From Novosphingobium rosa NBRC 15208 (GTDB taxonomy: Bacteria; Pseudomonadota; Alphaproteobacteria; Sphingomonadales; Sphingomonadaceae), in NCBI RefSeq assembly GCF_001598555.1, contig NZ_BCZE01000057.1, positions 1 to 54,624 on the forward strand: 54,624 nt of DNA, in the 5' to 3' direction. The position numbers and the translations under genes are program-made. Positions 1-9,008 of this stretch are shown here, piece after piece. Numbering within the stretch: position 1 is the first letter of the stretch; each line of letters starts with the position of its first letter. Under the pieces are notes generated by a model. It did not search any database. It saw nothing but the letters and a program-made list of their open reading frames with translations, and had not been told where the DNA came from.

Positions 1-1
1 G

Positions 2-958
2 ACGGTGGATGGCAAGCTGACCTTCGTTGATCACGCCTGCGGGCATGACAGCCATATGGCCTGGTGGATCGGCACGGCCAAGGCGCTGGTGACGATGAAG
101 GCGCAATGGCATGGCACGCTGGTGATGGTCGACCAGCCTGCCGAAGAGGTCGTCTCCGGCGCGAAAGCCATGCTGGACGACGGGCTCTACACCAGATTTC
201 CCAAGCCCGATTTCGCCTTTGGCGCCCATGTCGGTTCCTCCCCCACGGGGCAGGTGTCGGTGAAGCAGGGGGCCACCACCTCGGCCAGCGATTCCATCGT
301 CATCACCTTCCACGGGCAGGGCGCGCACGGCTCGATGCCCGACAAGAGCATCGACCCCATCGTGATGGGCGCGCGCTTCGTGGAGGATGTGCAGACCGTC
401 ATCAGCCGCCAGAAAGATCCGCAGAAATTCGGCGTGGTGACGGTGGGTTCGTTCCATGCCGGAACGGTGGGCAACATCATCCCCGATACGGCGCAACTGG
501 CGCTGTCGCTGCGCTCCTATGAGCCGGGCGTGCGCAAGCTGCTGCTCGATGGCGTGGGCGATACGGCGCGGGCGGTGGCGCAGATGTCGCATGCCCCCGC
601 GCCCGATGTGGTGCGCATCCATGGCACGGCGCCGGTGATCAACGATCCGGCGCTGGCGGCCAAGGCGGCAGGCATGCTGGAGCAGGCGCTCGGCAAGGAG
701 CATGTCGCGCTGGTGCCCACCAGCGAACCGGGCTGGACCGCCAGCGAGGATTTCTCCGAATACACCGCCGCGGGCGTGGCGCAGACCACCTTCTTCAGCG
801 TGGGCGGCTATGATCCGGCCGTGCTGGCGAAGTACAAGGCCGAGGGCAAGCCGGTGCCGGTCAACCACTCGCCCTTCTTCGCGCCCGATCCCCAGCCCAG
901 CATCCGCACCGGCATGGAGGTGTTGACGCTGGCCCTGCTGATGGTGGCGGGCAACTGA
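2..958 (+). CDS. M20-family amidohydrolase, 5'-truncated
   Basis: The reading frame is open from the first bases of the window, so the true start lies outside; the GTG at 5 is internal to the domain. About 318 residues remain. The visible start of the frame already contains the metal-binding motif DHACGHDSH, followed by a paired-acid segment (PAEE, near residue 47), a histidine in FGAHVG and a GAHGSMP segment from the lid/dimerisation domain. This pattern is typical of M20D amidohydrolases (HipO/AbgB type), which hydrolyse N-acyl amino acids or similar amides using two divalent metals. The substrate cannot be read from the sequence. A link to the neighbouring purine genes is possible but unproven, because the gene points towards a convergent MFS gene across a hairpin. 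Confidence 0.88.
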   Translation, partial: TVDGKLTFVDHACGHDSHMAWWIGTAKALVTMKAQWHGTLVMVDQPAEEVVSGAKAMLDDGLYTRFPKPDFAFGAHVGSSPTGQVSVKQGATTSASDSIVITFHGQGAHGSMPDKSIDPIVMGARFVEDVQTVISRQKDPQKFGVVTVGSFHAGTVGNIIPDTAQLALSLRSYEPGVRKLLLDGVGDTARAVAQMSHAPAPDVVRIHGTAPVINDPALAAKAAGMLEQALGKEHVALVPTSEPGWTASEDFSEYTAAGVAQTTFFSVGGYDPAVLAKYKAEGKPVPVNHSPFFAPDPQPSIRTGMEVLTLALLMVAGN

Positions 959-974
959 CAGGCTGCTCCCGCTC

Positions 975-998
975 CCGCCCGCGTGTCAGCGCGGGCGG
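975..998. terminator. Convergent hairpin terminator candidate
   Basis: A perfect 9-bp GC-rich stem (975-983 with 990-998) and a 6-nt loop lie exactly between the convergent stops of the M20 gene (958) and the MFS gene (1006). There is no T-tract on either side, so intrinsic termination is plausible but not certain. Confidence 0.5.
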
Positions 999-1005
999 CG
1001 GGTTA

Positions 1006-2202
1006 TCAGCCCAGCGCCACCGATCCGGCCTGCTCACGCCGACCGGCAAGGCTTTCGGCCAGCAGGATCATGGCGAGCATCGCCAGCAGCGTGCCGCTCG
1101 CCCCGATGCCGAGAGCCTCCCAGCCCCAGCCCGCCACGATCCATCCCCCCAGCGGCGGACCGATCAGCGCGCCTCCGGCCCCGAATTGCGTGACGAGACC
1201 GTTGGCCGTGGCGATCCTTGGATCGTCCGGCGAAGCGGCTCCAGCCTGCTGAGGCAGCCGCGCGAACATCACCGGCGGCAGCAGCCCGCTGACCATCACC
1301 GCCACAACCGCCAGAGCGCCCCGCAGCGCCAGCGCCATGCCCGCGCCATGATAGAGCGCAAGGATCAGCGGCACCGTCGCCAACAGGGCCACCACGGCAA
1401 GGATCGCGCTGCGCCGTGCGGGCATCACGCCGTCACGCATCGACCAGATGGCCGCGCCCGCTCCGGGCAGGGAGGCCAGCGAGGCCAGCGCCGCGATCAG
1501 CGCGGCGGCTGACAGGCTTGCCCCGCTGCGCTCGATCAGGAAGCTGGGCAGCAGCATGGTCAGGGCGCTGATGAACACCGTGTAGAGCCCGAAGCCGAAG
1601 GTGGAACACCATGCCGACACCTCGGGCAGCTTGAGGCGATGGCGCGGCGCGGCCCCGATCGGCATGCGGGCCATGCCAAAGCCGCCCAGCACGATCAGCG
1701 CCGTCCACAGCCCCATGATCCCGCGCACGCCCAAGAATGGCAAAACCGCCCCCGTCACCGCCGCGCCCAGCGCGATCCCCACCGGCACGAAGGTGCTCCA
1801 CAGGGCCAGAGCGCGCGGGCGCGTATCGTCATGCGCGATGGCCGAGATCGCCGTGGGCGCGGCGATCACCACCAGCAGATAGCCCAGCCCTTCGACAGCG
1901 CGGGCCGCGAAGAGCAGGGTGATGTCCCCCGTCAACGTTTCCATCAGGCCGGTGGCGGCCAAAATGGCCAGACCCGCCAGCAAAAAGAGCCTCGCCCCGC
2001 TGCGCGCCAGAGCCAGCCCGGCCACAAAGCCGAACAGCCCGCCACCCACCTCCAGCAGCGAGATCAGCCAGCCCAGCTGCGAGAGGGTCAGATGCCCTTG
2101 CTCCTGCATCAGCGGGGCAATGACGGACATTTTCGCAAATTGCGCCGCCGCCAGCACGCCAAGCAGCCAAAGAGTAACGATACGGGGCCAGGGAGAACTC
2201 AT
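1006..2202 (-). CDS. MFS transporter
   Basis: A 398-residue, very hydrophobic protein with about twelve membrane spans and the even spacing of the major facilitator superfamily. It opens with a short basic stretch and a first helix, and the cytoplasmic loop after helix 2 has a degenerate MFS motif A (ALARSGAR). The substrate is not evident. It lies 33 bp downstream of the LysR gene on the same strand and is probably co-transcribed with it. The position beside a purine degradation operon suggests export or import of a related metabolite, but that is inference only. Confidence 0.85.
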   Translation of the reverse strand: MSSPWPRIVTLWLLGVLAAAQFAKMSVIAPLMQEQGHLTLSQLGWLISLLEVGGGLFGFVAGLALARSGARLFLLAGLAILAATGLMETLTGDITLLFAARAVEGLGYLLVVIAAPTAISAIAHDDTRPRALALWSTFVPVGIALGAAVTGAVLPFLGVRGIMGLWTALIVLGGFGMARMPIGAAPRHRLKLPEVSAWCSTFGFGLYTVFISALTMLLPSFLIERSGASLSAAALIAALASLASLPGAGAAIWSMRDGVMPARRSAILAVVALLATVPLILALYHGAGMALALRGALAVVAVMVSGLLPPVMFARLPQQAGAASPDDPRIATANGLVTQFGAGGALIGPPLGGWIVAGWGWEALGIGASGTLLAMLAMILLAESLAGRREQAGSVALG

Positions 2203-2235
2203 GCCGCGCCCCTTAGCCGCAAGCGGCGCGCAGGA

Positions 2236-3147
2236 CTACCCCACCCCGCCCACGCCGCTCTCACGCATCACCTGCGCCAGATGGTTGAGCAGCAGCGAGG
2301 CGGGCACCGACAACGTGCGCCCCGAAGCGCTGATCAGCGACAGCACCGAAAGCGGAACGTTGCTCTCGGCCAGCGGCACGAAGACCAGCTTGCCCTCGGC
2401 CAGTTCGGCGGTGACGTCCAGCTTGGTGAGCAGCCCCACCCCGCGCCCGCCCTGCACCAGCGCCTTGAGCAGGCCGATGGAATTGGCATTGATCGCCGCG
2501 CGGGTGCGCCCGCCCACGGTGCGCGACCACAGATTGTCGATCACCTGCCGGTAGGAGAGCGATTCATCGGGCAGCACCAGCCCGTGTTCGGCGCATTCGG
2601 CAAAGCCCACCTCGGCCTGCTGCGCCAGAGGATGGCCCTTGGCCACCACCGCGCCCAGCTGATAGACCATGGTGCGCTCGACACGGAAGCCATGGCCCTC
2701 GGGCGGGTTGAAGGTGAGCGCCAGCTCCACCTGCCCCTCGGTCACGCTGTCGCCCACGGCCTGAGCGCCCGCCACCACCACATTGAGGTCGATGCCGGGA
2801 TAGTCCTCGCGGAACCGGGTCAGGGCGGCGGCGACGAAATCGATGGCGCCTTCCGCGATGGCCATGGTCACCTCGCCCCTGCGGAGCCCGGTCAGATCGT
2901 CGATCTGCGCCATGGCGTGGCCCAGCTCGCGGCGCCAGCGGCGGACATAGGTGATCAGCACCTCTCCGGCGGCGGTCAGGCGCAGGCCCTGAGGCATGCG
3001 CTCGAACAGCCGCACGCCCAGCTTTTCCTCCATCAGCAGCATATGGCGGTCGATGGCCGAGGGCGAGATATGCAGGCGTTCCGACGCCTTGCGGATCGAG
3101 CCGCAGCGCACGACCTCATCGAAATAGACGGCAAAGCGCGAAAACAT
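2236..3147 (-). CDS. LysR-family transcriptional regulator
   Basis: The 303-residue reading starting at MFSRFAVYF matches the normal LysR architecture. An N-terminal winged helix-turn-helix covers about residues 1-62 (GSIRKASERLHISPSAIDRH, then LGVRLFER), followed by a periplasmic-binding-protein-like effector domain. A start 23 codons upstream (3216) is open, but it adds residues unlike the family and would run into the putative promoter. The gene is divergent from the purine permease operon and upstream of the MFS gene on its own strand. By family habit it would activate the divergent operon in response to a purine catabolite; that role is inferred from position. Confidence 0.9.
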   Translation of the reverse strand: MFSRFAVYFDEVVRCGSIRKASERLHISPSAIDRHMLLMEEKLGVRLFERMPQGLRLTAAGEVLITYVRRWRRELGHAMAQIDDLTGLRRGEVTMAIAEGAIDFVAAALTRFREDYPGIDLNVVVAGAQAVGDSVTEGQVELALTFNPPEGHGFRVERTMVYQLGAVVAKGHPLAQQAEVGFAECAEHGLVLPDESLSYRQVIDNLWSRTVGGRTRAAINANSIGLLKALVQGGRGVGLLTKLDVTAELAEGKLVFVPLAESNVPLSVLSLISASGRTLSVPASLLLNHLAQVMRESGVGGVG

Positions 3148-3193
3148 GGGCTTTGGTGGCTCCACAGAGGCAGGAGCACCAAGTGTTCTAAAA

Positions 3194-3222
3194 ATTATCG
3201 CAAAATTGCAAATCAATTCTAA
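3194..3222 (-). promoter_or_regulatory. Candidate promoter of the LysR gene
   Basis: Reading the minus strand, TTAGAA and TGCGATAAT (an extended -10 type hexamer with TG) are separated by 17 bp. They sit in an AT-rich island about 50 bp before the chosen LysR start. A similar ATCGCAAAA patch occurs upstream of the Rieske gene near 16600. No transcript data support this. Confidence 0.35.
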
Positions 3223-3364
3223 TGGATTTGAACAGCCCCCGCCGATAGACAGAGATCTGTATCAGACGAAAGCGGGTTTGGAGCCCTTTTCCGATCATCA
3301 AGCGCTCCGGCGCCCGGCAGGATGACAGCATGACCCGATCATCGCCTTGCAGACACGACCCATC

Positions 3365-3403
3365 GATCAGCCAGCCCGAAATGTGGAGCCCGGCTGGTTG
3401 ATC
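3365..3403 (+). promoter_or_regulatory. Leader stem-loop upstream of purine permease
   Basis: A 12-bp stem (3365-3376 with 3392-3403, one G-U pair) closes a 15-nt purine-rich loop in the 382-bp non-coding region between the LysR and permease genes. Five nucleotides later a second perfect 12-bp hairpin begins. Further upstream, the 9-mer CCGATCATC is repeated at 3291 and 3335. Position and tandem arrangement fit a structured 5' leader such as an aptamer or anti-terminator. I could not match it to a known purine or xanthine riboswitch by eye. Confidence 0.45.
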
Positions 3404-3407
3404 CTGT

Positions 3408-3446
3408 GACCGGCGCCGCTCTCCCCTTTCGCGGCGCCGGTCTTTT
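3408..3446 (+). terminator. Intrinsic terminator/attenuator in the permease leader
   Basis: A perfect 12-bp GC-rich stem (3408-3419 with 3431-3442) with an 11-nt loop is followed at once by TTTT. It lies 84 nt before the chosen permease ATG and points into the operon, so it looks like an attenuator rather than the end of a gene. Its loop (CCCCTTT, 3423-3429) is complementary to AAAGGGG at 3452-3458, which could form a pseudoknot or mask a ribosome-binding site. Confidence 0.6.
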
Positions 3447-3529
3447 CGGGAAAAGGGGCAAGACAGCCGATGAGTCCAGGTGACAGATCGGCTCATCCGC
3501 TCCACGATGATCAAGGACAGTCCTTCCCC

Positions 3530-4906
3530 ATGACGCAAGCCGCCCCCACCTCGTCCTCGGCCTCCGCCCCCTCGCCGCTGGCGACGCTGGCGCAGCGCCA
3601 TTTCGCCCTGGCCCAGCGCGGATCGAGCGTGCGGACCGAGGTGGTGGCCGGGCTCACCAGCTTTTTCACCATGGCCTATATCATCGTGGTCAATCCCGGC
3701 ATTCTGGGGCTGGCGGGCATGCCGGTGGCGGCGGTGGCGGCGGCGACCTGCCTCTCCGCGGCGCTGGCCTGCATGCTGATGGGCGTGCTGGCCAATGCGC
3801 CGCTGGGTCTGGCGCCGGGCATGGGGCTCAACGCCTATTTCAGCTTCACCGTGGTGCAGGCGATGCATGTGCCATGGCAGGTGGCGCTGGGCTGCGTGTT
3901 CATCTCGGGCGTGGCGTTCCTGCTGCTGACGGCGGCGGGCATCCGCCAGATGATCGTGGCCGCTATTCCGCCGCATCTGCTCGCCGCTGTGGCGGGCGGC
4001 ATCGGGCTGTTCATCGCCTTTATCGGGCTCAAGAATGCCGATCTGGTCGTGGCCAGCCCGGCCACGGTGGTGGCGCTGGGCGATCTGCACAAGGGTGGGC
4101 CTCTGCTGGCGCTGATCGGTCTGGCGATCATGGCCGGTCTTTCCATCATGAACGTGCGCGCCGCGATCCTGATCGGCATCGTCGCCACCACGCTGATCGG
4201 CTGGGTCACGCATCTGGTGCCCTTCGCCCCCGCCAAGGTGGACACCGCCGGCATCGGCCAGACGATCATGGCGCTGGACCTCAACGGAGCGCTGCATCTG
4301 GACGGCAAGGCCTATGGGTTGGGGCTGCTGGAGGTGGTCTTCGTCTTCCTCTTCGTCGATCTGTTCGACAACATCGGCACGCTTTGCGCCGTGACGAAGC
4401 GCGCGGGCCTCATCAATCCCGATGGCTCGATCCGCGATCTGAACCGCATGCTCTATGCCGATGCCATCGCCACCATGGCGGGATCGATGATCGGCACCTC
4501 CACCGTCACCTCCTATGTGGAAAGCACCAGCGGCGTGGAGGCGGGCGGACGCACGGGCCTGACGGCCATCGTCTGCGGGTTGATGTTCCTGATCGCCCTG
4601 CCCTTCGCGCCCTATGCCGCCGCCGTGCCGCTGGCTGCCACCGCCCCGGCGCTGGTGCTGGTGGGCGCGCTGATGATGGCGCCGCTTCAGGAAGTGAGCT
4701 GGGAGCGCGCCGAGCAGGCCGTGCCCGCCTTCCTGACGCTGGTAATGATCCCGCTGACCTTCTCCATCGCCAATGGCCTCGCCTTCGGCATCACCGCCCA
4801 TGCCGCGATCAAGATCATGAAGCGCGAGGTCACCAGAAGCGACTGGCTGCTGCTGGTGCTGGCCGTCCTCTTCATCCTGCGCTTCGCCTATATCGCCGCT
4901 GCCTGA
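3530..4906 (+). CDS. NCS2-family purine permease (AzgA/GhxP type)
   Basis: A polytopic protein of 458 residues resembling the AzgA-like branch of the nucleobase:cation symporter-2 family, which imports hypoxanthine, guanine, adenine or xanthine across the inner membrane. Seen in the sequence: TSFFTMAYIIVVNPGIL in the first helix, the conserved GMGLNAYF segment, and the FVDLFDNIGTL motif of the mid-protein helix that contributes to substrate binding in this family. The start at 3530 (AAGGA 12 nt upstream) gives a normal N-terminus. An upstream ATG at 3470, preceded by AAAGGGG, would add 20 atypical residues and cannot be excluded. It is the first gene of the purine operon, 10 bp before the next. 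Confidence 0.92.
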   Translation: MTQAAPTSSSASAPSPLATLAQRHFALAQRGSSVRTEVVAGLTSFFTMAYIIVVNPGILGLAGMPVAAVAAATCLSAALACMLMGVLANAPLGLAPGMGLNAYFSFTVVQAMHVPWQVALGCVFISGVAFLLLTAAGIRQMIVAAIPPHLLAAVAGGIGLFIAFIGLKNADLVVASPATVVALGDLHKGGPLLALIGLAIMAGLSIMNVRAAILIGIVATTLIGWVTHLVPFAPAKVDTAGIGQTIMALDLNGALHLDGKAYGLGLLEVVFVFLFVDLFDNIGTLCAVTKRAGLINPDGSIRDLNRMLYADAIATMAGSMIGTSTVTSYVESTSGVEAGGRTGLTAIVCGLMFLIALPFAPYAAAVPLAATAPALVLVGALMMAPLQEVSWERAEQAVPAFLTLVMIPLTFSIANGLAFGITAHAAIKIMKREVTRSDWLLLVLAVLFILRFAYIAAA

Positions 4907-4916
4907 GGGAGTTTCC

Positions 4917-6506
4917 ATGCTGTCATCGCGCACCACCCAGGGCATGGTCGTCGCCCCTCATTTCGCCGCCGCCGAAGCGGGGCGGGCCGTGCTGGCCGAG
5001 GGCGGCAATGCGGTGGAGGCGGCCATCGCCGTCGCCGCGACCATCGCGGTGGTTTATCCGCATATGAACTCGATCGGCGGGGATGGCTTCTGGCTGATCC
5101 ACCGCCCGGGGGAGCCTGTGGTGGCGATCGATGCTTGCGGACGCGCGGCGGCCAAGGCCGATCTGGCGCTGTATAACGGGCTGGCAAGCGTGCCATGGCG
5201 CGGGCCTCTGGCGGCCAACACGGTGGCAGGCGCGATTTCGGGCTGGGCCAAGGCGCGGGAGATCGCGCCGGGGCAGCTGCCCCTCTCGCGCCTGCTGGCC
5301 GAGGCCATTGCCTATGCGCGTGACGGGGTGAGCGTCACCGCCGGGGGCGCGGCGCTGGCAGCGGCCAAAAGCGCTGAACTGCGGGATCTGCCCGGCGCCT
5401 ATACGCAGATTTTCGAGCCTGAGGGCAAGCCTCTGGTCGAAGGCGACCGCCTGCGCCAGCCCGCGCTGGCCCGCACACTGGAACGGCTGGCGCAGGATGG
5501 TCTGGACAGCTTCTATCGCGGCGAGCTGGCACTGGATCTGGCCAGCGATCTGGCCGCTTTGGGCAGCCCGGTCTCCGCGCATGACCTCTCCGCGCACCGC
5601 GCCGAGCAGACCGAGCCGCTGAGCGTATCGGTCAAGGGCGCCACGCTGTTCAACCATCAGCCGCCCACGCAGGGCATCGCCAGCCTGCTGATCCTCGCGC
5701 TGGCCGACCGGCTCGATCTGGGGGCGGACAGCAGCTTTGCCCATGTGCATGGTCTGGTCGAGGCGACCAAACAGGCCTTCCTCTGGCGCGATGCCCATTG
5801 CGGCGATCCGGAGTTTATGGAGGCCGATCCGCGCGCTCTGCTGGCAGGTAGCCTCGCTCTGAATACCATGGCTGGCAAGATCGATCCCGCTCGCGCCCTG
5901 CCCTGGCACCAGCCCAGCCAGCAGGGCGATACGGTGTGGTTCGGCGCGGCGGACAAGGATGGCATGGTCGTCTCCATGATCCAGAGCACCTATTTCGAGT
6001 TCGGATCGGGGCTGGTGCTGCCCAGGACGGGGATCACCTGGCAGAACCGGGGGGCTTCATTCCGCTTGGCGGAAAGCGGCTGGAACGCGCTGAAACCGGG
6101 GCGAAAACCCTTCCATACGCTCAACCCCGCACTGGCTCATTTCGAGGATGGCCGCGTGATGGCTTATGGCACGATGGGCGGCGAGGGTCAGCCGCAGACG
6201 CAGGCCGCCGTGTTCAGCCGCTATGGCTGGCAGGGCACCGGTCTGGCGCAGGCCATCGCCGCGCCGCGCTGGCTGCTGGGGCGGACATGGGGCGAGAACA
6301 GCACCTCGCTCAAGATCGAGGAAGGGTTCGATGAAGCCCTTTATGCGGGCCTCGGCAAAGCGGGCCATGTGGTGGAAAAAGTTAGCGGCAACAACAGCAT
6401 GATGGGCCATGCCGGCGCCATTGTGATGGGCTGCGATGGTTCTGGAAAGGGCTGGTTCGAGGGCGCCAGCGACCCGCGCTGCGACGGGAGGGCGGCGGGC
6501 CTATGA
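4917..6506 (+). CDS. hpxW: HpxW-like Ntn hydrolase (gamma-glutamyltransferase family)
   Basis: A 529-residue member of the gamma-glutamyltransferase/Ntn-hydrolase family. The N-terminal part (STxGMVVAPH-like opening, GGNAVEAAIA, MNSIGGDGFW) and the predicted autoprocessing site, Thr339 in GDTVWF, are visible. Thr339 would become the N-terminal nucleophile of the small subunit. The sequence has no signal peptide, unlike periplasmic GGTs. In Klebsiella the cytoplasmic HpxW of the hpxWXYZ operon acts as an oxamate amidohydrolase. Homologues of HpxX, HpxY and HpxZ are all nearby here, which supports that role over glutathione cleavage. GAGGGAG precedes the ATG by 6 nt. The stop overlaps the next start (ATGA). 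Confidence 0.85.
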   Translation: MLSSRTTQGMVVAPHFAAAEAGRAVLAEGGNAVEAAIAVAATIAVVYPHMNSIGGDGFWLIHRPGEPVVAIDACGRAAAKADLALYNGLASVPWRGPLAANTVAGAISGWAKAREIAPGQLPLSRLLAEAIAYARDGVSVTAGGAALAAAKSAELRDLPGAYTQIFEPEGKPLVEGDRLRQPALARTLERLAQDGLDSFYRGELALDLASDLAALGSPVSAHDLSAHRAEQTEPLSVSVKGATLFNHQPPTQGIASLLILALADRLDLGADSSFAHVHGLVEATKQAFLWRDAHCGDPEFMEADPRALLAGSLALNTMAGKIDPARALPWHQPSQQGDTVWFGAADKDGMVVSMIQSTYFEFGSGLVLPRTGITWQNRGASFRLAESGWNALKPGRKPFHTLNPALAHFEDGRVMAYGTMGGEGQPQTQAAVFSRYGWQGTGLAQAIAAPRWLLGRTWGENSTSLKIEEGFDEALYAGLGKAGHVVEKVSGNNSMMGHAGAIVMGCDGSGKGWFEGASDPRCDGRAAGL

Positions 6507-7771
6507 ACAGCCTGTCCACAGCCTTGCCCCCAGCCTTGTCCCATGGCGCCCGCGCCGTGGAGCGCTGCGATGTGCTGGGCCGGGCGCCCTATTCCGACAT
6601 GGAGAACGGCCTCTACCGCGCCTGGCTGACGCCCGCGCACAAGGCCGCGCTGGAAACGCTGCGCGGCTGGATGGCGGACGCCGGCATGGCGGTGCGCATG
6701 GACCCCATGGGCAATCTGGTGGGCCGCTATGAGGGCTCGCAGGCCGATCTGCCCCCGCTGATGATCGCCAGCCATATCGACAGCGTGCGCGATGCCGGTT
6801 TCTATGATGGACCGCTCGGCGTGATGCTGGGGGTGGAATGCGTCGCCGCGCTGCATCAGGCCGGGCGCCGCCTGCCCTTTCCCATCGAGGTGGTGGCTTT
6901 CGGCGATGAGGAAGGCAGCCGCTTCCCCGCCGCCATGCTGACCAGCCGCGCCATGGCCGGCACGCTGGATGAGGCCGCGCTGGAGATGGCCGATGCGCGC
7001 GGCGTGACTTTGGCCGAGGCAATGGCGGAGTTCGGGCTGGATATCGCGCGCTGGCGGGAGGCGAAGCTGGCCCGCACGCCCCTCGCCTATATGGAAGCCC
7101 ATATCGAACAGGGCCCTGTGCTGGAGGCGCAGGGTCTGGCGCTGGGCACCGTCACCGGCATTGCCGCGCAACTGCGCTATCAGATCACCGTGCTGGGCAA
7201 GGCGGGCCATGCGGGCACCTGTGCCATGGGGCTGCGTCAGGATGCCCTGACCGCCGCTGCCGAAATGGTGCTGGCGGTGGAAGAGATCGCGCGCGCCGAT
7301 GCCAGCGATCTGGTCGCCACGGTGGGGCGCATGGCGGTGCTGCCGGGCGCGGCCAATGTGATCCCCGGAGAGACCGTCTTCACACTGGATGTGCGCTCGG
7401 GCGACGAAGCCCGTCGTGATCGCGCGGCGGGGGCCATTCTGGCCCGCATCCGCGATCTGGCCAAGGCGCGCGGGCTGGGCGTGGGCATTGAAAAGATCCA
7501 CAATCTGCCCGCCAGCCCCTGCGCGCCGGATCTGATGGATCTGATGGATGCGGGAATCGCCGCAACCGGGCAGGAACCGTTCCGTCTGGTCTCGGGCGCG
7601 GGGCATGATGCCATGGTGCTGGAGGCGATCTGCCCCACCGCCATGCTGTTTATCCGCTGCCGGGGCGGGATCAGCCACAATCCGGCAGAACATGTCGAAG
7701 TGCCCGATGTCGAAGCGGCTTTTGCGGCTATGATTCATTTTATCGAAAATCTGGGAGCCAAATATGGCTGA
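6503..7771 (+). CDS. allC: Allantoate amidohydrolase
   Basis: A 422-residue M20/hydantoinase-carbamoylase family enzyme. Metal ligands are visible as His91 (ASHIDS), Asp102 (FYDGPLG), Glu136/137 (GDEEGSRF), His200 (EAHIEQGP) and a C-terminal His392 (SHNPAEH). The family hydrolyses N-carbamoyl compounds. In a cluster with allantoinase and a ureidoglycine aminotransferase the expected reaction is allantoate to ureidoglycine, CO2 and ammonia (AllC/HpxK). It is cytoplasmic, with no signal peptide. It overlaps HpxW by 4 nt and the following aminotransferase by 8 nt. Other N-carbamoyl amidases cannot be excluded from sequence alone. Confidence 0.88.
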   Translation: MNSLSTALPPALSHGARAVERCDVLGRAPYSDMENGLYRAWLTPAHKAALETLRGWMADAGMAVRMDPMGNLVGRYEGSQADLPPLMIASHIDSVRDAGFYDGPLGVMLGVECVAALHQAGRRLPFPIEVVAFGDEEGSRFPAAMLTSRAMAGTLDEAALEMADARGVTLAEAMAEFGLDIARWREAKLARTPLAYMEAHIEQGPVLEAQGLALGTVTGIAAQLRYQITVLGKAGHAGTCAMGLRQDALTAAAEMVLAVEEIARADASDLVATVGRMAVLPGAANVIPGETVFTLDVRSGDEARRDRAAGAILARIRDLAKARGLGVGIEKIHNLPASPCAPDLMDLMDAGIAATGQEPFRLVSGAGHDAMVLEAICPTAMLFIRCRGGISHNPAEHVEVPDVEAAFAAMIHFIENLGAKYG

Positions 7772-9008
7772 GTTGCCGCAGGATCTTTTCGGGCAGATCG
7801 ATCCGCCCCAGCGCCTGCTGATGGGGCCGGGGCCGGTCAACGCCCATCCCCGCGTGCTGCGCGCGATGAGCGCCGACATGCTGGGCCAGTTCGACCCCGA
7901 AATGACCGGTTATATGAACCAGGTGATGGCGCTCTATCGCCCGGTGTTCGGCACGCAGAACCACTGGACCATGCTGGTGGACGGCACCGCGCGCGCGGGG
8001 ATCGAGGCGGCGCTGGTCAGCCTGATCGCGCCGGGCGAAATGGCGCTGGTGGTCAATTTCGGGCGCTTCGGGCTGCTGTTGCAGGAAATTTTGCAGCGCA
8101 TCGGCGCGAAGTATGAAACCGTCGATGCGCCATGGGGCGAAGTCGTGCCGATGGAGGCCATCGCCGAAGCCGCCCGGCGCGTGCAGCCGAAGCTGATCTG
8201 CGCGGTGCATGGCGATACTTCCACCACCATGGCGCAGCCGCTCGATGGGATCGGGGCGATTGCCAAGGAAGTCAGCGCGCTAGTCTATGTCGATGCCACG
8301 GCCACCATCGGCGGGATGGAAATCGCCAGCGACCGCTGGGGCGCCGATGTGGTGACGGGCGGCTTGCAGAAGTGCCTTGGCGGGCCTTCGGGCTCCTCGC
8401 CGATCACCATTTCGGAGGCGGCCGCCGCGCATATCCTGCATCGCCGCCATGTCGAGAAAGGCATCGCGCGCGACGATATCGAGGATGGTATCGGCGCGAT
8501 GATCGGCTCGAACTATTTCGATCTGGCGATGGTGATGGATTACTGGGGGCCGAAACGGCTCAATCACCATACCGAGGCGACCACCATGCTCTATGGCGCG
8601 CGCGAATGCGCCCGCGTGGTGCTGGCGGAAGGTTTGCCAGCGCGCTTTGCCCGCCATGCCGCTGCCGGGCGTGCGATGACGGCGGGGGCGCGCGCCATGG
8701 GGCTGAAGGTGTTCGGCGACGATGCGCATCGCATGACCAATGTGACCGGCGTGTGGATTCCCGAGGGCGTCGATGGCGAGGCGGTGCGCACCATGATGCG
8801 CGAGGCGTTCCAGATCGAGATCGGCACGGCGTTCGGGCCTTTGCAGGGGCGCATCTGGCGGCTGGGGGCGATGGGTTACAATGCGATGAAGCATAAGGTG
8901 CTGATCACGCTCTCCGCGCTGGAGGCTTGCCTGAAAGCTGAAGGGTTCAGCCTGCCGCTGGGCGCCGCCGTGCCTGCCGCCATGGCCGCATGGGAGGCCG
9001 GCGCATGA
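7764..9008 (+). CDS. pucG: (S)-ureidoglycine-glyoxylate aminotransferase
   Basis: A class V (alanine-glyoxylate type) PLP aminotransferase of 414 residues. It opens with the family motif LLMGPGPVNAHPRVL, has the aspartate in VYVDATATIGG, and carries the PLP lysine at residue 203 (GGLQKCLGGPSG). PucG/HpxJ enzymes transfer the amino group of ureidoglycine to glyoxylate, giving oxalurate and glycine. Its place between allantoate amidohydrolase and allantoinase, with oxalurate/oxamate-processing homologues in the same locus, supports this over serine or alanine-glyoxylate transamination. It is cytoplasmic. The stop overlaps the next ATG. Confidence 0.87.
   Translation: MAELPQDLFGQIDPPQRLLMGPGPVNAHPRVLRAMSADMLGQFDPEMTGYMNQVMALYRPVFGTQNHWTMLVDGTARAGIEAALVSLIAPGEMALVVNFGRFGLLLQEILQRIGAKYETVDAPWGEVVPMEAIAEAARRVQPKLICAVHGDTSTTMAQPLDGIGAIAKEVSALVYVDATATIGGMEIASDRWGADVVTGGLQKCLGGPSGSSPITISEAAAAHILHRRHVEKGIARDDIEDGIGAMIGSNYFDLAMVMDYWGPKRLNHHTEATTMLYGARECARVVLAEGLPARFARHAAAGRAMTAGARAMGLKVFGDDAHRMTNVTGVWIPEGVDGEAVRTMMREAFQIEIGTAFGPLQGRIWRLGAMGYNAMKHKVLITLSALEACLKAEGFSLPLGAAVPAAMAAWEAGA

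Noticed and set aside
3365..3446. Assigning the permease leader to a named purine or xanthine riboswitch class
   Set aside because: The stems are clear but I could not place the conserved loop nucleotides of any known class with confidence without a covariance search.
4917..6506. Calling the Ntn hydrolase a glutathione-degrading gamma-glutamyltransferase
   Set aside because: It has no signal peptide and lies among hpx homologues in a urate operon; HpxW-type activity fits better.
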